A DNA stretch of 64,000 nucleotides from Armatimonadaceae bacterium (lineage in GTDB: Bacteria > Armatimonadota > Armatimonadia > Armatimonadales > Armatimonadaceae): the NCBI GenBank assembly GCA_030447685.1, contig JAUJOK010000018.1:33724-97723 (forward strand), read 5' to 3'. A model generated the notes under the pieces. That model saw only the letters and a program-made list of their open reading frames with translations. It did not search any database and was not told the DNA's origin. The translations under genes and the position numbers were made by a program. Shown piece after piece: positions 1-9,136 of the stretch (within the stretch, counting starts at the first letter, position 1; the number at the start of each line of letters is the position of its first letter).

Positions 1-1
1 C

Positions 2-520
2 AATGCCGACCATGGCCTGAACTCGCTGCGACCGCTTGCCGATACCGCCGGGCTGATTCTGCTGGCGCTCGATTCACGGGGCCGGACGTGGGACATCATC
101 CTCGGCGGGTACGGCCCGGATATCGCGTTTATCGACCGGGCGTTGGCGCACACGTTTGCGTGTTATGCCGTCTACCCCGCCCATATCGCGGTCGAGGGTT
201 TTTCCGACGGCGCTTCCTACGCGCTTTCGTTGGGCATCACCAACGGCGACCTTTTCACGCATGTTATCGCCTTTTCGCCGGGGTTCATGTCCCCCGCCGG
301 GCAGCAGGGCAAGCCGCGTCTCTTTATCTCGCACGGAACGCACGATGGGGTGCTTCCGATTGACCGGTGCAGCCGCCGGATTGTACCGCAGGTGCAGCGC
401 GCGGACTATGACGTACTTTACCGGGAGTTCGACGGCCCGCATACGGTTCCGCCGGAGATAGCCCGTGAGGCAGCGACGGAATGGTTTCTGCCGGAGCCTA
501 ACGCCGCCGCGCCACGATAA
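2..520 (+). CDS. alpha/beta hydrolase (esterase), 5'-truncated by window edge
   Basis: This is the C-terminal 172 residues of a hydrolase; the frame is open from base 2 with no start in the window. The nucleophile elbow GFSDGAS (G-x-S-x-G) is present, followed by SHGTHDGVLP, which supplies the acid Asp, and DGPHTVP, which supplies the catalytic His. The order and spacing fit the phospholipase/carboxylesterase (COG0400-like) branch of the alpha/beta hydrolases. No signal peptide can be judged. The last 23 bases overlap the 3' end of the convergent phosphatase gene. Substrate is not predictable. Confidence 0.85.
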   Translation, partial: NADHGLNSLRPLADTAGLILLALDSRGRTWDIILGGYGPDIAFIDRALAHTFACYAVYPAHIAVEGFSDGASYALSLGITNGDLFTHVIAFSPGFMSPAGQQGKPRLFISHGTHDGVLPIDRCSRRIVPQVQRADYDVLYREFDGPHTVPPEIAREAATEWFLPEPNAAAPR

Positions 521-2198
521 GGCAGGCATCGTCGTGGAGTGAGCCGCCCGCGAAGTCACGGGCGGCATTGAGAATGGCCTGTCCCAGCGCGTGGACCGAA
601 GAACCCGATGCCTGCTGAGCAACTTCCACCATGCCGTCGTAGCCCAAAAAGCTGCTGCCGCGCCGCGCCTCGGTGATACCGTCCGTCGCCAGGATGATCG
701 TGTCGCCTTCAGAAAGCCGTACTGTCGTAGACTCATAGCTCTGGTTGGGGAATGCGCCCAGCGGCAGGCCCCCGGTCGGTATCTCCTCCACGCGCTTACC
801 CCGCGCCCGCAGCACCAAGGGCGGCTCCGCACCCGCCGAACCGAAGATCGCCTCGCCGGAGTTCGTGTCAATCACCACCAGCGCCAGGGCAACGAAGCCT
901 TCCTGCTCGCGCGCATCCAGCCGCTGGGCATCGCACAGGAAGTCATTGAGGCGGGCGAGGATACGCGCCACAGCCAGGCCCCTGAAAGAGCGCAGGAAAG
1001 CTCGCAGCACGTCCTTCACTTCCGATGTGCGCGCCGCCGCCTCCAGCCCCTTGCCCGAAGCGTCCCCGACCACCAGGGCCACCCGGCCCTCACCCAGTGC
1101 AAATGCATCGAAGAAGTCGCCGCCGACTTCGGATTCCGCAAAAGCGGCGGCGTAAAAGCTGGCCGTGAAAAGGCCGGGAAAGGCATCCTCGGCCAGTTCC
1201 ACCAGAAACGACCGCTGAAGCGTCTCGGCGATGCGGTGCTCCCGCTCGTACTTCTTTTGCAGGTTTATCTCCGCCTGCTTGCGCTCCGTAATATCGCGCA
1301 GCACCTTCACAAAGCCGCGCAGGTTGCCGTGCGCGTCCTTCAGCGCGGTAAGAACGCCGCTGGCAAAGAATCGTGAACCGTCCTTCTTCAGGTGCCAGCG
1401 TTCGTCCTCGGCCCGGCCTTCCCGTATTGCCGTCTCGGCCTCTTTTTCCGGCTCGCCGCGCTCGCGGTCTTCAGGGGTGAAGATAAAGGAGCCGGGCTGT
1501 CCCATCGCCTCTCTCTCCGTGAAGCCCATAATCGTTTCCGCACCACAGTTCCAGTGCACCACCCGGTTGCGCGCATCCAACATGAAGATAGCGAAATCTT
1601 TCACCTCTTCCACAATCAGGCGGTAATGGCTCTGTTCGGTCTGCTTGCGCTCGGAAACGTCGCGCACCAGCCAGCGCAGGCCGGTAATCTCGCCGTCCGA
1701 GCCGTGCGCGGGAGCGACCGTCAGCGCCGCCGTAATATCGGATGCGCGGCGGCGTTTCAGGCACACTTCCCATTCCCGCACGTTCGCACCTTCCGACAGG
1801 CGGGAAAGCAGAGACCGAAAATCCGGGCGCTCGTCCTCATGAACGAAAGTGATAAGGGGTTTTCGCAGCAGAAACCGTGGGCTGATTCCCAGGAGTGCAG
1901 CAGCGGCAGCGTTGGCTTCCTGGACCACACCGGCAGTATCGGTAACCAGATAGGCGTCCGGGGCGAAGTTGAAAAGCCCCGCATAGCGCTGGCGCTCGGT
2001 TTCCAGCGCCTCGTGGGCGTGCATCAGCTCCTCGTTCTGCACACGCAGCTCTTCCTCGGCGACGCGAAGCTCTTTCAGACTGATGCCCAGCTCCACAAAG
2101 GACTGCTGCAACAGGCCGTGTGGCTCCCCGTGGCCGTTGCCCCGCAAAGCGGCCAGATGCGCTTCCATGTCCTTTATCTGCTTATCAAGGCGATCCAT
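498..2198 (-). CDS. PAS-PAS-SpoIIE serine/threonine phosphatase
   Basis: This 566-residue signalling phosphatase has an N-terminal coiled coil (about residues 1-60), two PAS domains (about 65-175 and 190-310, each ending in a V/LRD(V/I)(S/T)ERK linker) and a PP2C/SpoIIE phosphatase domain (about 340-560). The metal-site motifs VGGDFFD, GDASGKG, ATDGITEA and DDACLIV are all present, so it should be active. Such RsbU/RsbP-like enzymes dephosphorylate anti-sigma-factor antagonists in partner-switching systems. I start at the ATG at 2198 (MDRLDKQ), preceded by GAAAGAAG, rather than the longer open frame, which runs into the transposase remnant. It has no transmembrane segment, so cytoplasmic sensing is likely. 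Confidence 0.88.
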   Translation of the reverse strand: MDRLDKQIKDMEAHLAALRGNGHGEPHGLLQQSFVELGISLKELRVAEEELRVQNEELMHAHEALETERQRYAGLFNFAPDAYLVTDTAGVVQEANAAAAALLGISPRFLLRKPLITFVHEDERPDFRSLLSRLSEGANVREWEVCLKRRRASDITAALTVAPAHGSDGEITGLRWLVRDVSERKQTEQSHYRLIVEEVKDFAIFMLDARNRVVHWNCGAETIMGFTEREAMGQPGSFIFTPEDRERGEPEKEAETAIREGRAEDERWHLKKDGSRFFASGVLTALKDAHGNLRGFVKVLRDITERKQAEINLQKKYEREHRIAETLQRSFLVELAEDAFPGLFTASFYAAAFAESEVGGDFFDAFALGEGRVALVVGDASGKGLEAAARTSEVKDVLRAFLRSFRGLAVARILARLNDFLCDAQRLDAREQEGFVALALVVIDTNSGEAIFGSAGAEPPLVLRARGKRVEEIPTGGLPLGAFPNQSYESTTVRLSEGDTIILATDGITEARRGSSFLGYDGMVEVAQQASGSSVHALGQAILNAARDFAGGSLHDDACLIVARRR

Positions 2199-2278
2199 AC
2201 CGATATCTTCTTTCGTAAGAGCCTTCCTGATAGGTTCAGACCGCGAATACTTTTCTCCTGCTTTTTTATGGGTGTGGA

Positions 2279-3599
2279 TTATGAGGGTCTTTGGGAGCAG
2301 CTTGCCGCGTCCGTGAAATCCACCTGTTGGCTGCCGCACCAGGCGCTGCGCAAATGCAGCATCGCTTCGGCACCTTCCTCGCTCCAGCGCATCCCTGCCC
2401 CTTTCATCCGTGCCTGCACCACGGCCTTCAAGCCGCCTCCATCACCCCGCTGCCGATGTGTCAGCCTGCTTGACGCAAACTGCCGTAGCCCATCCGGTGT
2501 GCATGGGTCTCCAGATAAGACACGACCTTGCGACGCACCTCACGCCCCTCATGCGTCACGGGAACCCACTGCGCCACCGCGTGACGCACCTGCTCGTCTT
2601 ATCGCGCAAAAGGCGCTCCTTCTGCTCCTCCATCCAGGCGGCGGCCTCTTGCGCTGCCCTGGCCAAAGCGCAACCGAGCCACCTGCCATAGGTGCTCACA
2701 GACATGATAGAAGTCCAGCACCTGCACGCTCTGAGGAAAGTGCTTGCCCGTCTCCTGCCATATCCAAGCCGCCCCGTCAGCGACTATGCCCACCCGCGAG
2801 CAACGGCCCGAACCGGCCCGGTGCGCCAGTGTGCGCACCCGCCGTCCAAAAGAAGCAGAGCGGGCAAGCGTAGCACAGTAACGCGCCGTCTTCACACCGT
2901 TGGCTTGTCCGTGCGCGTCCTTGCCCGTCTCATAAGCCACCGCGCACTTAACCTCGCGCCACTCGCCCCCAACGAAGAGGAGTACCCCGTCCATCGACAG
3001 GTGTAAGCTGCGCAGGCAGGGGAGCCTTGTTCTTGTGCACTAATTGCTCCTCATGCGCGCCTGCTCCAAAGCACGCCCACCGCCTGCGCCTCGCGCCGCA
3101 CCGTGCTTGCCGACAGGCGCACCCGCATGATCTCACGAGCCGCCGTGCCAAAGGGCAGAAAACTGGCGAAGCGAGACAGCCGTGCTCGCACCGCCGACGT
3201 GCATTGAGAGCGTCCCAGACCAAGATGGGCATCAAGCGGGCAAAAGCCTTTGCGGCAGGTTGAGCAGTAATAGTAGGCACGCCAGACGGTGGCTATCCCA
3301 CACAAAGTTACCATCTGCTTCTTGTAAAGAGCCACATACCGGGCGCTCCTTTGGCAAGAGCAGAGGACGCTGCTACCCACGTAGCCCGTTCCCGCCAAAT
3401 CCAGCAACTCCTTCTGCACCGCTTCCTTAACCTGCTCGCCCAGGCGGTCCGCCCGGCGCTCTATCTCCTCCAGCGTCACCGGCCCCATGGGCATCTCTTG
3501 GCGCAGGCGCTTCTCGAACTCTTCGACCAGTTTCTGGATGTGCGATTCGGCATCGGCAGTGGGTGTGTCATCAGGGGTAGAATCTGGTTTCTTGGACAT
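2279..3599 (-). pseudogene. ISKra4-family transposase, multiply frameshifted
   Basis: The gene starts at the ATG at 3599 behind a GGGAG ribosome-binding site. The first part (to about 3060) encodes a coiled-coil N-terminus and a zinc-binding segment (CSTCRKGF, then PLDAHLGL). The frame then shifts: HEEQLVHKNKAPLP lies in a second frame, and the catalytic core with MDGVLLF, VADGAAWIW and LDFYHVCEHLW in a third (2994-2599). The C-terminus, with VTHEGREVRRKVV, GYGSLRQAG, HIGSGVMEA and MRWSEEGAEAMLHLRSAW, is recoverable only by further frame changes and contains a stop after RQAG. At least four breaks make this a dead ISKra4-like transposase. I could not find terminal inverted repeats. Confidence 0.88.
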
Positions 3600-3730
3600 C
3601 GGTAACTCCCGTGGCAGTGTTACCCCTGTCTTCGACGTAACCGGCAATACATACTCCTGACAAAGCGACACTACTCATAATTCTGAAACGCACCCTTTTT
3701 TATGGGGGATTACATCGGGCTGAAACAGCG

Positions 3731-6223
3731 TCAGATACCGGTCAGCCAGGAGGGTTCCGGTTCCGCGCAGTCCTGCTCCAGCACGACCCTGGTACCTTCC
3801 GGCCCCGTCAGCAGCCACACGCGATCCGCCGATCTCAACATCATCCAGAAGCCATGCCCCAGACTTCCCGCCGTCGTGTAGCCGCGCTCCAGCGTCGCGC
3901 GCGGCAGCCGCTCCACATCGATTCCGGCGCCCATATCTTCAATCCAAACCTGAATCGTACCCTGCGCGCTCGCATGGACGCGCGCCCAGCCGCCGCCCGC
4001 GTGAACGACGGCGTTCATACTTGCCTCGCCCACCGCCGTTAACAGATCATGCCACCGCTCCGGCGGGAAGCCAAAGGAGATAGCCACCTCACGGGTTACC
4101 TGCCGGAGCCACCGCAGGCTCGGCTTCGATAGCTCTATCGGTTCGGCGGCGGCGGGCAGGGGCGCGGGCAGGTCGGACGCGGCATCGCACAGGCGCAGCT
4201 TTCCCTCGGTGACACTGGCCAGAACATCGCGCAGAAAAACGCGCTGCCGGTGCTCGTTTTCGATCAGGGTATCCTCGGCGTGCTTGCGCTCCGTCACATC
4301 GATACAGGAGCCGATAAAGCCCGCGAAGTGCAGATCTTCCAGAAAGCGCGGCGTTCCTATGCCCAGTATCCAGCGGTACTCGCCGTCGTGGCGGCGCAGA
4401 CGGTACTCCATCTCGAACGGTTTTCGCGCCTCAAAGGCGGAAAGGTAGATGTCCAGGCAGCGGGCCAGGTCATCCGGGTGAACCCCTTCCGCCCAGCCAC
4501 TACCCATCTCCTGCTCCAGCGTCCGGCCCGTGAAGTCCAGCCAGGGCTTATTGAAATAATAACGAAGCCTGTCTTCTCCGGACAGCCAGATCAGGACGGG
4601 CGCAGTATCGGCCATGACCTGGAAACGCTTCTCGCTTTCGCGGATCGCCTCCTCAGTGCGCTTACGCTCGGTAATATCGGTACAGACACCGACGGCCCGC
4701 CATTTTCCCGGCGCGAGCGGCTCGATCTGCACGTCTTCCTTGAACCAGCGCACCTGCCCGTCGCTTCCCCGGCAGCGGAACTCCTGGCTGTAGCTATTGT
4801 TCGCCCGCACCTGCGAAGCTCCATAGGCTTCCATCGATTCTTTATCTTCGGAAAGCTTGGACAGATGCCAGGCAAACGTGTACGGCATCTCCGGCGGGTC
4901 CGTATCGAGCGGAAAAAAACGCTGCGCCGCCTCTTCGTCGGCGACATGCATATCCCAGCGCAGCCAGTACTTGCCGGTCTCCTCCACAGTCGCGTGCCAT
5001 AAGATGCATTGGGCGCGGGCGGAGATCAGGCGCATCTCCTCTTCCGCCCGCTTTCGCTCGGCAATCTCTTCCTGCGCCTCGCGGTACAGTCGGGCGTTAT
5101 CTATGGAAAGAGCGGCCCGTCGCCCCATCTCCTCGGCAAGCGCCCGGTCATCCGCATCGAAACGCCGTCCCGACTCCGCTGTCGTCACCAGAGTAATCGC
5201 CCCAAGCGTCCGGTCACGTACCGTGAGCGGCACACACAAATAGGAGAGCAGGTTTAATTCACGCAGCAGGTGCAGGTGGTCGGCGTCCTGCGCCAGGGTT
5301 TGCAGATCGGCGTCGGAAACGTCAGCGGCGAACTGCGGCTGACCGGCCAGACAGCTCAGCACCGGATGGGAGCCATGAGGGGCAAGCGGGTACTGTCGCT
5401 GCACCTCACGGATGATTTCGGCCTTGGCCGGATCCACATGGGCGACCGCCAGCCGCTGCACGGCACCGTCGTCGCTCTTAATATCAATCGCACACCAATC
5501 GGCAAGCTGGGGAACAAGGAGGCGGGATATGGCGGCGAGCGTGGTTTCCAGGTCCAGCGAAGCGGCGGCGACGGCGGCGCTCACTTCGGCTAAAAAAGCC
5601 ATACGCCGCTGCGCCGCTTCCGCCGCCCCCAGCGCCTTCACCGCATCGTCATAAAGCCGCGCCCGTTCCAGCGCCTGGGCGCACTGGCGGGTAAGCGCCA
5701 GCATATACACACGGTCATCGTCGCTGAAATCGCGCGGGTGCGGGAAGGTCAATCCGATTGCGCCAACGGCACGGTTTTTGATGACCAGGGGCAGCGCCGC
5801 CCACGCTTCATTCAACTCCTTGCGGATGGCGCCCCCGTCAATGTCCGGAAAACGCGACAGCCAGGCTTCCCGGTTTTCCAGATAGACCGGCTCCCCGGTA
5901 CGCACCGCTTCCGCAATAGGCACCGGCGCTTCCACCGAAAAGCGACGCCATCGCTCCACCAGAGCTTCGGGATAGCCGACGGCGCGCACTACCTCCAGTT
6001 CCGTGCCGTCCTCGGTCAGCAGCACCATGCTCCCCGCGCTCGCCTCCAGCGCGGCAACCCCCTCTCCCACCACCACGCCTCCCACCTGCGCCGGGGTAAG
6101 CGATTCGGAAAGCGCGGCGGTGACGGATTGAAGCCTTGCGATGCGGTGGGTAGCCCGCTGCATGACCGGATCGAAAACAAGGGGATTCGGCACGGCTTCC
6201 TGATTGGGTTCTGGAGCACTCAT
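3731..6223 (-). CDS. GAF-GAF-PAS-PAS sensor with RsbW-like ATPase domain
   Basis: This 830-residue multidomain sensor has two GAF domains (about 30-190 and 210-390), two PAS domains (about 410-530 and 550-665, with DITERK and DVTERK junctions) and a C-terminal HATPase_c_2 domain (about 700-820). The ATPase has the N-box VGEASMNAVVHA, the G1-like DMGAGID and the later SLGHGFWMM segment. There is no DHp/HisKA box with a phosphorylatable His, so it resembles anti-sigma-factor serine kinases (RsbW/SpoIIAB type) rather than a classical histidine kinase. With the neighbouring SpoIIE phosphatase it suggests a partner-switching module, now separated by the transposase relic. The start is the ATG at 6223; its ribosome-binding site is weak. 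Confidence 0.85.
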   Translation of the reverse strand: MSAPEPNQEAVPNPLVFDPVMQRATHRIARLQSVTAALSESLTPAQVGGVVVGEGVAALEASAGSMVLLTEDGTELEVVRAVGYPEALVERWRRFSVEAPVPIAEAVRTGEPVYLENREAWLSRFPDIDGGAIRKELNEAWAALPLVIKNRAVGAIGLTFPHPRDFSDDDRVYMLALTRQCAQALERARLYDDAVKALGAAEAAQRRMAFLAEVSAAVAAASLDLETTLAAISRLLVPQLADWCAIDIKSDDGAVQRLAVAHVDPAKAEIIREVQRQYPLAPHGSHPVLSCLAGQPQFAADVSDADLQTLAQDADHLHLLRELNLLSYLCVPLTVRDRTLGAITLVTTAESGRRFDADDRALAEEMGRRAALSIDNARLYREAQEEIAERKRAEEEMRLISARAQCILWHATVEETGKYWLRWDMHVADEEAAQRFFPLDTDPPEMPYTFAWHLSKLSEDKESMEAYGASQVRANNSYSQEFRCRGSDGQVRWFKEDVQIEPLAPGKWRAVGVCTDITERKRTEEAIRESEKRFQVMADTAPVLIWLSGEDRLRYYFNKPWLDFTGRTLEQEMGSGWAEGVHPDDLARCLDIYLSAFEARKPFEMEYRLRRHDGEYRWILGIGTPRFLEDLHFAGFIGSCIDVTERKHAEDTLIENEHRQRVFLRDVLASVTEGKLRLCDAASDLPAPLPAAAEPIELSKPSLRWLRQVTREVAISFGFPPERWHDLLTAVGEASMNAVVHAGGGWARVHASAQGTIQVWIEDMGAGIDVERLPRATLERGYTTAGSLGHGFWMMLRSADRVWLLTGPEGTRVVLEQDCAEPEPSWLTGI

Positions 6224-6338
6224 CGGGATAGGAATTCTTGGATATGGCGACTGGCGTATGCAATTCTTCCCGCCCGCCCGACTGCCGAAACGCCATTCAA
6301 GAAGCCCGCGCGTGCATCGATTGTGGCGCTGGATGCTG

Positions 6339-6521
6339 TTACGAAAGTCCGTCGTGGAGCAGCGTCAGGAACGCCTGCGTCACCTGTGGGTCGAACTGCT
6401 TCCTGCTCTGGCGCGCGATCTCCTCCACCGGCCATGTCTGCTTGTACGGGCGCGCGTGCGTCAGCGCGACGAACACATCCGCGACGGCCTTTTTCGGCGG
6501 TGAGCGGCGAAAAAGAAGCAC
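6339..6521 (-). pseudogene. HD-GYP domain C-terminal remnant
   Basis: A 60-codon reading frame contains AVADVFVALTHARPYK, WPVEEIARQ and QFDPQVTQAFL. This is the conserved C-terminal part of HD-GYP domains (consensus ADVxDALTxxRPYK followed by FDPxVVxAFL). The catalytic HD and GYP motifs that should lie upstream are absent; that DNA is occupied by the tail of the DEAD-box helicase frame. It is therefore a fragment of a c-di-GMP phosphodiesterase or HD response regulator. The overlap implies that the last part of the helicase frame may be read-through rather than native protein. Confidence 0.6.
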
Positions 6522-7951
6522 GAATCGCGTATCTCCGGCGAACGTGCCGCCGTGGACTGGCTTCCACGGCGGAGACGGTGCGTAGTGCGGTTGACAACAG
6601 AGAACGGCAGACGACAGTTCCCGTCGACTGCCGCGTACCGGAAGCGGCGCGGGGAGCCGTCGCTTGCCTGCGGGAAACGACGCGGCGCAGGGGCGGCGGG
6701 CGGGTGCGCGTGATTCGGCTGCCGCCCGCTGGACGACGGCCCGGTTTGACGGCGCGGGCGCTGCGGTTCGCGCGGGGGGCGGGCGAACTCGGCGTCTTTG
6801 GCCGGTGCCGGGGCATTGTAATCGAAGCCTGGCACCGTCCGCCGCTCGATGGCGTACCCTACCGCCCGCTCGATAGCCCGCACCATCGGTGCGTCTTCCA
6901 GGGTGACGAAGGTAAAGGCGTCGCCGTTATGAACGGCATTGTCGGCAGCGGACATGCGCCCAGTGCGCCCGATGCGGTGGATATACGCATCCGTGGTATC
7001 GGGAATATCATAGTTGATGACGTGCGATACGCCCGCCACGTCGATACCCCGCGCCGCGATGTCCGTCGCCACCAGAATCTGGAACGTGCCGTCGCGGAAA
7101 CCGTCGAGCGCCGCCTGCCGCCGGTTCTGCGACAGGTTACCCTGAAGCGACGCGGCGCGGTACCCCGCCTTTTCCACCTGCTCCCCGATGCGCCGGGCGC
7201 GGTGCTTCGTGCGCGTGAAGATCAACACCGAGCCGGTGTCCGTCTTCGCCAGCAGTTCCAGCAGAAGCTTCGTTTTCAGATGCTGCTCGACCGGATACAG
7301 CGCGTGCGCGACCGTTTCGGCGGGCGCGGTGCGGTTGATCTGCACCGTAACGGGGTTGTGCAGAGCCTCGCCCGCCAGCTTTTCGATGTCGGCGGGCATG
7401 GTGGCGGAAAAAAGCAGCGTCTGGCGCTTCGAGGGGACCTGCTTCAAAATGCGCCGCACATCGGGCAAAAAGCCCATGTCGAACATCTGGTCGGCCTCAT
7501 CCAAAACCAGCACTTCCAGCCGTGAAAGGTCGATGGTGGTCTGCGCCAGGTGGTCGAGCAGGCGGCCCGGACAGGCGACGACGATGTCCACGCCCATGCG
7601 CAGCTTTTCGATCTGCGGGTTCATGCCGACCCCACCATAGACGGTCATGCTGCGAAGACCGGTATTCGCGCCCAGCTTAACGAAGGAGTCGTTGATCTGC
7701 TCCGCCAACTCCCGCGTCGGGGCGACGACGAGCGCGCGGACCTGCCTGCGCGGCCCCTGGTGCAGACGCTGGAGAATAGGAAGCGCGAACGCGGCGGTCT
7801 TGCCGGTGCCGGTCTGGGCCAGGCCCATTACGTCGCGGCCCGAAAGAACCGGGGCGATAGCCTGCGCCTGGATCGGCGTTGGCTCCACATAGCCGGAAGC
7901 GTCAATGCCCGCCTTGATAGAGGGGGCGAAGTCAAACGAATCGAATGTCAT
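6461..7951 (-). CDS. DEAD-box ATP-dependent RNA helicase (RhlE-like)
   Basis: All helicase motifs are in order: PTPIQAQAI (Q motif), AQTGTGKT (I), PTRELAEQ (Ia), VACPGRLLD (Ib), VLDEADQM (II, DEAD), LFSATMP (III), IFTRTK (IV), VATDIAARGID (V) and HRIGRTGR (VI). The core occupies about residues 1-360; a basic, proline-rich tail follows, as in RhlE proteins. The start is taken at the ATG at 7951 (MTFDSFD), where homology begins; a possible upstream start adds 10 residues. The last 50 or so codons overlap a HD-GYP remnant in another frame and have unusual composition (a run of FFF, then AAHRRKR), so the native stop may have been lost by an indel. Role: RNA remodelling in ribosome assembly or mRNA decay. 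Confidence 0.93.
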   Translation of the reverse strand: MTFDSFDFAPSIKAGIDASGYVEPTPIQAQAIAPVLSGRDVMGLAQTGTGKTAAFALPILQRLHQGPRRQVRALVVAPTRELAEQINDSFVKLGANTGLRSMTVYGGVGMNPQIEKLRMGVDIVVACPGRLLDHLAQTTIDLSRLEVLVLDEADQMFDMGFLPDVRRILKQVPSKRQTLLFSATMPADIEKLAGEALHNPVTVQINRTAPAETVAHALYPVEQHLKTKLLLELLAKTDTGSVLIFTRTKHRARRIGEQVEKAGYRAASLQGNLSQNRRQAALDGFRDGTFQILVATDIAARGIDVAGVSHVINYDIPDTTDAYIHRIGRTGRMSAADNAVHNGDAFTFVTLEDAPMVRAIERAVGYAIERRTVPGFDYNAPAPAKDAEFARPPREPQRPRRQTGPSSSGRQPNHAHPPAAPAPRRFPQASDGSPRRFRYAAVDGNCRLPFSVVNRTTHRLRRGSQSTAARSPEIRDSCFFFAAHRRKRPSRMCSSR

Positions 7952-8076
7952 GATTGTCCTTCTGGCCGAAACGAAAGCCACTGTTCATCCAGAAGGCAAT
8001 TTCCGACCCGCCTGCATTGGCTGCAGACTGCTCCTATCGTATCACACTTCGCAGTCCCGCGCCCGTTTTGCGGCAT

Positions 8077-8240
8077 TCACCAGCGGGGGGCACGCGCCCG
8101 AAGCACCTCAGCGGCTTCCGCAGTGATCGGTTCGGAGAAAAAGAACCCCTGGCCGTTCTGGCCGAGCGTAGCAGCGCCGGATGCTCCGCCGTCTCCACCC
8201 CTTGCGCCACGACCGCGATATGCAGGCCCTGCCCCATGCT
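8077..8240 (-). pseudogene. EAL domain C-terminal remnant
   Basis: Between the helicase and the aldo-keto reductase lie two adjoining frame pieces. The first reads GLHIAVVAQGVETAEHPALLR. After a one-base shift near 8165 it continues as NGQGFFFSEPITAEAAEVL and stops at 8077. Together they match the last third of EAL c-di-GMP phosphodiesterases (VAEGVET, then QGYxFxxP). The fragment begins immediately next to the stop codon of the reductase gene, so the rest of the gene has been replaced or deleted. No catalytic EAL motif remains, and the fragment cannot be functional. Confidence 0.7.
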
Positions 8241-8245
8241 TCGTT

Positions 8246-9136
8246 TTACCCGGCCCAGCGGCGGTCATCTTCCTGGTAAATGCCGGCGGTTCGCAGCGGC
8301 ACCTGGGACAGGTCGAAGTGGGATGCAAAACCGGCGGCAATCTGAATATTGCGATCCACCTCGTGGGGCCAGCGCGCGCCGACCAGCGCCGTATGGACGC
8401 GCGGGTCGGAAAGCACGAAGCGCAGACAGACATCGTACGGGTCGCGGGCGGCGAGCCATTCCGGGGCCAGGTCGCGCAGAATACGCGGCAAAATCCCCGA
8501 AGTCATCGGGCGCATCACGGCGATTCCGATGTTTGCCGCGCTCGCCTTCGGCAGAGCGTGCTCCGCCGCCTGATGGTTCAGCAGATTGTAGCGAAGCTGA
8601 ACCACGTCGAACGCGCCGGAGGCGATCAGCGGCAGCGCCGTGAACGGTTCTTCACAGGTGAAACCCAGAAAGCGTATCTTGCCCTGTTCCCGCAGGCGGT
8701 CCAGTCCGTCCAGCGGACCATCTTCGAGAATATGCCGCGCATCGCTTTCGGTGAACATGCCGCCGTGAAACTGAACCACGTCCACGGTCTCACGCCGGAG
8801 CCTTTTCAGCGACGCTTCCACGCTGGCTATGACCTCCGCCGCCCCGACATTCGCCCACGGGCACTTGGTCGCCAGCGTATACGAAGCCGTCACCCCTTCG
8901 AGCGCCTCGCCATAGATGCTTTCGGAGTTGCCGTCGCCATAGCCAGGCGCGGTGTCGAAGTAGGTGATGCCCGACTGGAGCGCGTGCCGGATGGTAGCGA
9001 CCGCCTGCGCGCGGCCTTCCAGCGTGAACGGGTTCCACCCCTGCACTTCATTGACACCTCCGAAGGGGAAGCCGCCCATGCCGAGTTGCGTCACCGAAAG
9101 ACCGGTTCGCCCAAAAATAACCGCAGGTAAGTTCAT
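8246..9136 (-). CDS. aldo/keto reductase family oxidoreductase
   Basis: This 296-residue protein has a TIM-barrel aldo/keto reductase sequence. Recognisable elements are GRTGLSVTQLGMGG at the N-terminus, FDTAPGYGDG (catalytic Asp and Tyr), LATKC (catalytic Lys) and VVQFHG (catalytic His), then a C-terminal SDPRVHTALVGAR-type NADPH-site region. It is expected to reduce carbonyl substrates with NADPH in the cytoplasm. Its start codon overlaps the stop of the upstream hydrolase by 4 bp (9133-9136), so the two are probably translated together. Substrate is unknown. Confidence 0.9.
   Translation of the reverse strand: MNLPAVIFGRTGLSVTQLGMGGFPFGGVNEVQGWNPFTLEGRAQAVATIRHALQSGITYFDTAPGYGDGNSESIYGEALEGVTASYTLATKCPWANVGAAEVIASVEASLKRLRRETVDVVQFHGGMFTESDARHILEDGPLDGLDRLREQGKIRFLGFTCEEPFTALPLIASGAFDVVQLRYNLLNHQAAEHALPKASAANIGIAVMRPMTSGILPRILRDLAPEWLAARDPYDVCLRFVLSDPRVHTALVGARWPHEVDRNIQIAAGFASHFDLSQVPLRTAGIYQEDDRRWAG

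Noticed and set aside
1392..2873. 493-codon plus-strand frame opposite the SpoIIE phosphatase and transposase
   Set aside because: Low-complexity complement of real minus-strand genes; no domain, no ribosome-binding site.
7000..7700. HD-GYP/EAL fragments considered as frameshifted active genes
   Set aside because: Upstream catalytic halves are missing entirely, so indels alone cannot restore them.
5738..9130. Two long plus-strand frames (595 and 526 codons) opposite the GAF/PAS sensor, helicase and reductase
   Set aside because: GC-rich mirror frames rich in Arg, His and Pro; the minus-strand genes carry clear motifs.
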